A stretch of DNA of 64,000 nt from Pontederia crassipes. Taxonomy: Eukaryota; Streptophyta; Magnoliopsida; Commelinales; Pontederiaceae. A program made the position numbers and the translations under genes. Under the pieces are notes generated by a model. The model did not search any database. It was not told where the DNA came from and was given only the letters and a program-made list of their open reading frames with translations. Numbering within the stretch: the first letter of the stretch is position 1; each line of letters opens with the position of its first letter. Below are positions 57,511-64,000 of this stretch, piece by piece. The DNA lies in contig CM060193.1 in the NCBI GenBank assembly GCA_030549335.1, positions 42,641,391-42,705,390 of the forward strand. Reading direction: 5' to 3'.

Positions 57511-58750
57511 CTGCGATAGTTGCGTCATATCAGGTGCAACAGATGAGCTCGGAGTAGATGGGTCATCTGCATATCCTCCGCTCCTTCTAGGTACCTGAGC
57601 GGCTGTGCCGAGGCCACACAAGTATCTTCCTCATGTTGTGCCGACCACCTCATCCCAAACAGCAGGGTCATCTACGAAATAGAAAAATTATACAATCATA
57701 TAAATTTTATAAATTATATATCAAAAACATGAATTAAAAACATGAATCTCTTCCAAGAGACATTACCTGGTAGTTGAGTACTCGGATCATCTCCGTACTT
57801 TTCAGCTATTTTTTAATTATACTCATCCTAAAAAAATTTAAACATTGTGCATTTAATAAATATTGCATTAACATCAACAACCAAGTGAACATGTGATGAG
57901 ACTTACCAGAAGCCTACGAGCAGTGGGTGTGACCAAGTCGTTGGTCTTTCGGCTCTTATACGTGGCCTTGTAGACTACGCGAAAGTTCACAGGACCGCCT
58001 TATTTCTCCTCCTGCAATAACGTTTCTAATTTTAAAAAATAAGTATAAGTTAAAAGTTTGATTAATCGAATTTGTATATAAATTACCATGCGTCGTCGAT
58101 GCACATCAAATCGCATCAACCCGTCTGTGTGGATGTGGGTTGTGTAGCTGAGGTAGGCTAAGAAGGTCCGACATCATCTATGGGCCCTAATACAAAATAA
58201 ATCATTAGTGTCATACCACATTAAACTAGTGTTAATTGATATATGTACAATAGTGTTCTCACATCGAGTGATTTCTATGTAATTAATATGTACAATAATC
58301 ATTAGGATGACAGACGGAGGAGGCTGAGGAGGTGGAAGAGGCTGGCGGTCGCAGTTGGCAACCAAGGGCAGTGGCGTCGGAGCAAGGCCGGCGGTCGCAG
58401 TCGGCTATCGATCCGAGGGCAGGCGATAACCGACGGTCGCGGTCGCAGTCGACGGACGAGGCGGCGGTGGCATTGGAGCAAGGCACCAGAGGATGAGGTT
58501 GGAGGTCGCAATCATCAGTCGTCGATCGTCAACAATCGAAGTGGAAGAATAGTAAAAAGTGAAAGGTAAAAAACAGAGAAGAACCTAGGGATTTAAGGTG
58601 AATTTTTAGCATCCCCAAGTCTGCGATGCTCCTTAGACGGTGATGTGACTCCATATTGGTGACGCATAAATGTCGACGCTATTTAGACGCAATACTAATT
58701 TTTTATACGTATCTGTATAAATATATAATGTATGTATGCATATTTGTTAG

Positions 58751-58796
<46 letters not shown>

Positions 58797-58902
58797 TAAG
58801 TATATATTCAAATGTAGTTCATATGTATTCCATAAATACATGTGTTATGTCTATATTATAAGTTTATTAGTATATATGTGTATACATACATACATACATA
58901 CA

Positions 58903-58938
<36 letters not shown>

Positions 58939-59456
58939 TAATGTAGGTATATATATACATGTTTATGTATATGTATATATATATGTATATATAGCGTATG
59001 TATTTATATATATTAATTTTTTTTACGTATCTATATAAATATATAATGTATGTATGCATGTATGTTAGGCCTATATATAAAAACTATAAGTGTATATTCA
59101 TACATAGTTCATATGTATTTCATAAATACATGTACTACGTCTATATTATATATTTATAAGTATATATATGTGTATATATATAATGTATGTATTTATATAT
59201 ATGAATTTAATGTGTGTGTCCCTCCTTTAAATGAGGGACATGGTGTCTCCTTTCTTATTATTCATCATATCAAGAATCTAATTTAAAGTCTTTAAATGAA
59301 AATGAATAAAATAGGATCCATAAATTTCTAATCCAATGGACAGAAACATAGGGAACACGGTGATGCATAAAATTCATGTATAATTATTAGGCAAATTTAT
59401 TCTAACTTTAGGAGTACTTTATGTTTTAAAGTGAAAAACTATTGTATATATAGAGA
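57511..59456. repeat. Internal tandem duplication of the CACTA element, copy 2
   Basis: Second copy of 39601-41500 plus 57445-57508. It includes the AGGAGTACTTTATGTTTTAA tail at 59411 with no retrotransposon in it. Differences are scattered substitutions and changed microsatellite lengths. Confidence 0.85.
57540..58190 (-). pseudogene. En/Spm-type Transposase_24 gene fragment, copy 2
   Basis: Same exon pieces as copy 1. The GSPVNFR exon has a TAA where copy 1 has the Gln codon (EEK then stop, then GGPVNFRVVYKATYKSRKTN), and other substitutions are present. It is less intact than copy 1. Confidence 0.65.
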
Positions 59457-59460
59457 AATT

Positions 59461-60790
59461 CCTTAGAGATTTATTACTACCTAAGCTTGATTAAATTCAT
59501 GATAGGGAATGGAAATACGTTGGAATTTGGACGAAAAAGCCGCGGAAAACAACTTTAAGCATCTATCACGGCCGTGCTGATGGACGTCACGCCCATGCAC
59601 TGAAGATGCCGACCGTGCGGAGCCTATCATTCTGTCACGGCTGTGCAGATGATGTATTACAGTCGTGCCAACTTTGAACGAAGAATGATGTTCTATCACG
59701 CCCGTGCGGAAAATGATCACAGCCATGCGAATTGTAAGTTGGGAATTGATGTTCTGTCACGACCGTGCAGGAGATCGTCACACCCCTGCTGCACACAATG
59801 GAAATTCACGTTATGTCACGACCGTGCCACCTGAATATCACGCCATGACGGAGGTAATTTTGGTCATTTTTATTCATGTTTTTTATAAGATTTCGGATTG
59901 TTGAGCCATGCTATCGGGAAAACTATATAAGAAGACCCAACCCAACTGGAAAAACATATTTGGAGGGCAGAATTCAGAGGTAGAAGGCTTGGTGAAGACA
60001 ATCCAGAGGCTATAACGAAGTTCTGCCGAAAACTCGAGAGAGGACGGTAGAAATAGGAGTAGTCCTCTTGTTCTCTATTTTTATTCCTGAAATTAATTAG
60101 ATTGATGTGCTCTAGTTTATTAGAGTAGTTTTTTAGGATTTTCTTGATTGAACCCTATTCTTTATGAATTCTTCGTACAATTAGTTGATGGATTAATAGT
60201 ATTGTTTGATGATTTGATTAATTGTTGTCTGAAATTCGTTCTTTGGAATATTTTTATTATCTGAAAGGAAGTTTTAAGATTCTCTAGAGTTTTTCTCTGA
60301 TTTTTCTCTTACATGTCACTTTTGGGGAAATCGCAAGAGACCCAATTGTGTTGTTGTTATGACTTGAAAAAGCCCTTAACTTTATATTCTAGTTGAATGC
60401 GTTTTGAGATTGAATAAATTATATTAAACACCGAAATGATTACTCTCTTTTATTGATTTCAAAATAGAATTTAAAGTTTGAAACATTAGTTAAATCAATT
60501 TGGGAATTTTACTTCACTAATTCGTCATCTTTTGTTTAGAATTCATACATGAATAGTGGTATTAATTAAGATAAATCCTATTCATCAATTCTATACTTTT
60601 AAACCCTATTGATCATAACTCTATATTGATATTATTTACTCTTCTTATTTTTACAAAGCACAGAGTTGTTATCTTTTCTCAATTTATAAGTAAGAAAAGT
60701 TATTAATTATTTCTTGTCATCATGGGAACAATACTTTATACTAATCATTTTATTACTTGAACGATTAGTGCGCTTGCTAGTATTTCTAAA
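59461..60790 (+). mobile_element. Probable solo LTR or LTR fragment with TCACGGCCGTGC motifs
   Basis: Interrupts CACTA-derived sequence, which resumes near 60803. It contains about nine TCACGNCCGTGC-like motifs (59565-59850), a CTATATAAGAAG TATA-like box at 59921-59932 and a TC/AT-rich tail ending near GTGCGCTTGCTAGTATTTC, reminiscent of gypsy LTR ends. No TSD could be assigned and no partner LTR is present. Confidence 0.45.
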
Positions 60791-60802
60791 TATTCATCAC
60801 AC

Positions 60803-61275
60803 GATGTCTCTCCTTTAAAGAGGGGACACCTCTATCTTTTCCTATATATATATATATATAATGTATATACATGTATTTGTATGTCTATATATATGCGAGA
60901 TTAAGTGACAATAACGTGTATATGTGTACGTAATAAAAGTATATATGCATATTTATATGTTTATATATCATAAATTAAGTGATAATAATATGTATATGTG
61001 TACATGTTATATATAAGCATAAGTATATATGTGTATTTATATGTCAAAATGTGCGCGATTAAGTGGGTGTAATAAAAAGTTGGCCACTTTGATGCTATAT
61101 AGACGCTAACGTGTTTAGCATCGACGTAGCGTCTCCATGATATTAGCTTCTCAACGACGCGATACTAGCGAGACGCCAATAATGTCCTTGTAGCGTCCAC
61201 AACCATTAAGGCGCTAATGTGACGCTACATAAATGCTATTGAGTGGAATTCCACTGTGACACTAAAGTGGGATAT
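60803..61275. mobile_element. Right subterminal region of the large CACTA element
   Basis: GATGTCTCTCCTTTAAAGAGGGG resembles the palindrome of the duplicated unit. 61080-61260 then carries dense GACGCTA / TAGCGTC repeats like those at the left end. Confidence 0.6.
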
Positions 61276-61338
61276 TTTGTAACAAATAATATCACTTAAT
61301 TCAACCATCGTACATGATTAAGAATATAAAAATAATAA

Positions 61339-62395
61339 TGCTACTCCAAAATGTTTGCTGCCACTCCACAAAATTATCTATTGGACGTTATGGCCTGGCC
61401 TTTTGTTGTCACTTGTCACACACATTAATATAAAGTGACTTAAAAAAAGTAGCACCTCTACATTAACTCAAATTTTATCATTTGCGTATTAAAATAAAAA
61501 CTCAAATTCTTTATATATACAACTCCAAAAAACTTAAACCCGATTCAAAGGATCGAACACATATTTAAATATTTGGTCATCAATTCAATATTTTTACTTC
61601 ATTAGATATAAATATAATATTATTTTAAATTAACATAGACTAAAATTTTCTTGATTTTCGTAATGCCAAAATTATATAAAAAATGATAAAATACTAATGT
61701 TTAATCTTTTTTAAGTTCAAAAGTTTGTGATATGTTATCATTTCTATATCTGGTCATTGTTAAATTAAAATTTAGTAATATTAATAAAAATATAATAGTA
61801 GGTTATATGTATAAATAATTTAAAAGCTTATAGTTTTTTTACACAAATAAAATTCAAGATATATCTATGACCAAAAGAAAATTTTCGTTTCAAACAAAAA
61901 TAGCATATGCTTCTTCATATACGAGTAGATTCCGAAAATTCTCATTTATTCTTTTATTGTATAAAACGTATTAATTTATATGAGATTAATTTACTTCTTT
62001 TGGCATATTTTCTTATTATATTTCATATGGAATACATCGAGAAGAAAATATATCAGATGAAGGAAAATAATATAATTAATAAAAAATATTAAAATAAATA
62101 AAAAATATATTTATAACTTTATTTGTAAAATTTGTATATTACCAAAAATATAGCATTTTTTTGTTTCAAATATAGAAAAAAATAGTTACTAGTAGTGCTT
62201 CAATTATAAGAAGAAACTACCATTCATTTGGAAATGTGATCGACATGCTGATGACCATGAAATTAAAGTAACTTTGGAAACGACAGCAGGGCTCCACTAA
62301 GTTCCTTGCTCTCTAAAAAGTGAAAGGATAAAACGGTCAAAAAATAAGTCTTAGGAGTGGCAGAAATTATTTTAGGAGTGGACTCCTATGCTATA
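61339..62395. repeat. Possible TIR element
   Basis: GCTACTCCAAAATGTTTGCT (then GCCACTCC) at the left resembles the inverted TCCACTCCTAAAATAATTTC (then TGCCACTCC) at the right. The interior is AT-rich with no credible ORF. No TSD is evident. Weak call. Confidence 0.35.
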
Positions 62396-63180
62396 TAGTA
62401 TATGCATAAGTACATGTACAGTATATGTAATAACAAATTATATATTTAAGAACACTCGGCATATATAAATAATTATCTAGAAATACATATTATATATAAG
62501 GTACACATAGAATATTTAACTTATTTATTCATTAAAATATAATATAGATAATATATATTATGTGGGATTGCATCAAAATAGAGAACATACAGTTATATAA
62601 ATATAGATAGCGTATATATAGTTATCTATTTCTTAATTAACATATATAGTTATGAGATGTCAAGTAAGTGTTAAAATAGTGACAAATTAAGTGTTGTATG
62701 TGTTACATGTGTAGGCAACAATATGAATATGTCTTCATTTGGCTCATAAATGAAAAATAAATTATCAATTCAAAGATTATCAACATACATCATAAAATGT
62801 CACAAAATGCATATAGAGATAATTTAAATATGAAAATGCATCAAATTAGAAACTTAAAGACTATATGACACATATAGAATGTGCATGCTGCACATTAAAT
62901 TCTTTTCATTATTTAAGGTGGAGCAGCCCCCATATAATAAGAACAATAGCTCATATTATTTCACTTTCGTCGAATTGCTTTTACCTATATTTGTAATATT
63001 CCTAACTTAATGATGCTTAATTAGATGTATGAATGTTACGTTACGTTTTTTGTGGATATTATAAAAGTTATGTTCAGACATAAGTTCAATGTTAATTATT
63101 ACAGTGCGAAAAATGATAGAAATTTGTTTAAGGAATAAAAATGTCATTTTTGAAAATGCGAGAAATTGAAAAAAATTAAG
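62396..63180. other. AT-rich intergenic sequence
   Basis: No gene, RNA or clear repeat recognised, only short ATATAT runs. Confidence 0.5.
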
Positions 63181-63189
63181 TCCCAATAA

Positions 63190-64000
63190 TTATTCTTATA
63201 TGTCAAATCTTATAAAAAATATTTAATATTTATTTTAAAATACAAAATAAGTTTTTGAACATTATTGCTCCATTAAAATTTTAAATTAATTTTATTGATA
63301 ACCTTACGAAGGGACTATGATTACAACTAATTAATTACATATTGACATTTGGGTTGTTGCTTTACTTGTTGATCGTCATCCATTGGACTAGAAAGAATTG
63401 GATTTACTAAAATAATATTATTTACATTAATATCGAATATATATAGCATCTACCACATGATATAATATGTTAGGATGATTGGTAGATTATTATTAACCTT
63501 TTGTCATTTATATAATATTAATTCGTTCAAGTTTGGTTCACTTTACGACTTCTCTTGTTTTTATTTACTTTCTTTTTGTTTCCGTCTCTTTTATTTTATT
63601 CCATTTTATTTTTCTAATTGTTTATCGCCTCAAATTTATTTCTTCTTTCTATTTTCATTTTACGCATTGTTTCTCCTTTCTTTTTCTCAAATTTATAGTT
63701 GAATTAGGTTTCTTTTTCCAATTACTTATTATATTTGAAAAACTTAATACTTATCCAAATATTATTATCATTATATTCATATTACAATATTACGTTTTTT
63801 ATTATAATAGTTTAGGCTCTCCTTATTGATTATTTCCCTGTATTTATTTTTATATTTCCATTTCTGTATGACTATTACTACTCTTAATTCACACCCTTTC
63901 CAAAAAATTCCTTGACTATTTTTTATTTTTTTCAACTATTTTTCGTTTTCATTTTTTTCCTTGAAAATTTGATGTCGAGCTGATTCTTGGCCAGTTCATT
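63190..64000. repeat. Start of a further LTP-unit flank, truncated by the window edge
   Basis: 63200-63500 matches 34020-34300 and 1230-1650, and 63545-63920 matches 2354-2850, the DNA upstream of LTP1. The last bases match 34325-34360, which precede LTP3 by about 640 bp. Another lipid-transfer-like gene or relic is therefore expected just right of the window. Confidence 0.7.

Larger units (their letters stand above)
38690..61275. mobile_element. Large decayed CACTA element with nested retrotransposons
   Basis: Starts CACTACAAGAAAATCG. Subterminal repeats of the GACGCTAA / AGCGTC type fill 38700-39190. The same repeat type closes the far end at about 61080-61270 and also appears at 40720-40810 and 58600-58700. 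The right terminus is decayed; a clear TTCTTGTAGTG was not found, so the end is approximate. The minus strand encodes En/Spm-type Transposase_24 exons in two copies. Without the insertions the element would be about 5-7 kb. Confidence 0.65.

Overview
The window is plant nuclear DNA, most likely from a monocot: AT-rich, repeat-packed intergenic sequence in which small GC-rich exons stand out. The only host genes that look intact are three tandem paralogues of a secreted eight-cysteine lipid-transfer-like protein (nsLTP-like), all on the + strand (ATG at 3157, 31742 and 34998). Each has a TATAAATA box about 70-90 bp before the ATG, a GC-rich first exon carrying all eight cysteines, a short intron with a TA microsatellite, and a tiny second exon. 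A relic second exon lies near 17690. Copies of the gene-flanking sequence recur at 24.8 kb and at the right edge (63.2-64.0 kb), so the cluster probably continues beyond the window.

Everything else is transposable elements, many nested. From left: the end of a CACTA element (to 1129); a second CACTA-type fragment built from palindromic GACGGTT units (to 2353); LTP1; and a short-TIR, 9-bp-TSD Mutator-like element (4358-14879) that carries a broken copy of the light-harvesting gene LHCB6 (CP24). A full Ty3/gypsy retrotransposon (4791-14555, minus strand, TSD GCCAC) has inserted into that copy. Next come the LTP relic, an Athila-like LTR and PBS (about 19.1-21.5 kb), an inverted LTR fragment (to 26516), a long-TIR element filled with a 48-bp hairpin array (26677-27867), and a complete non-autonomous CACTA element (27887-31155, TSD ATT).

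LTP2 and LTP3 follow as a clean tandem pair about 3.26 kb apart. A decayed Ty1/copia element (35.9-38.5 kb) with a Tourist-like insertion comes next.

The right 22 kb is a large decayed CACTA element (38690 to about 61275) with En/Spm-type Transposase_24 exons on the minus strand. About 2 kb of it is tandemly duplicated. A young gag-only LTR retrotransposon with 3.1-kb LTRs (41506-57444, TSD AATAT) has inserted at the end of the first copy; the second copy preserves the matching empty site. Its 5' LTR is itself split by a 7.66-kb chimeric block made of parts of two other gypsy families, one part inverted.

No tRNA, rRNA or CRISPR locus was recognised. All boundaries, splice sites and family names come from reading the sequence. 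No database search was run.
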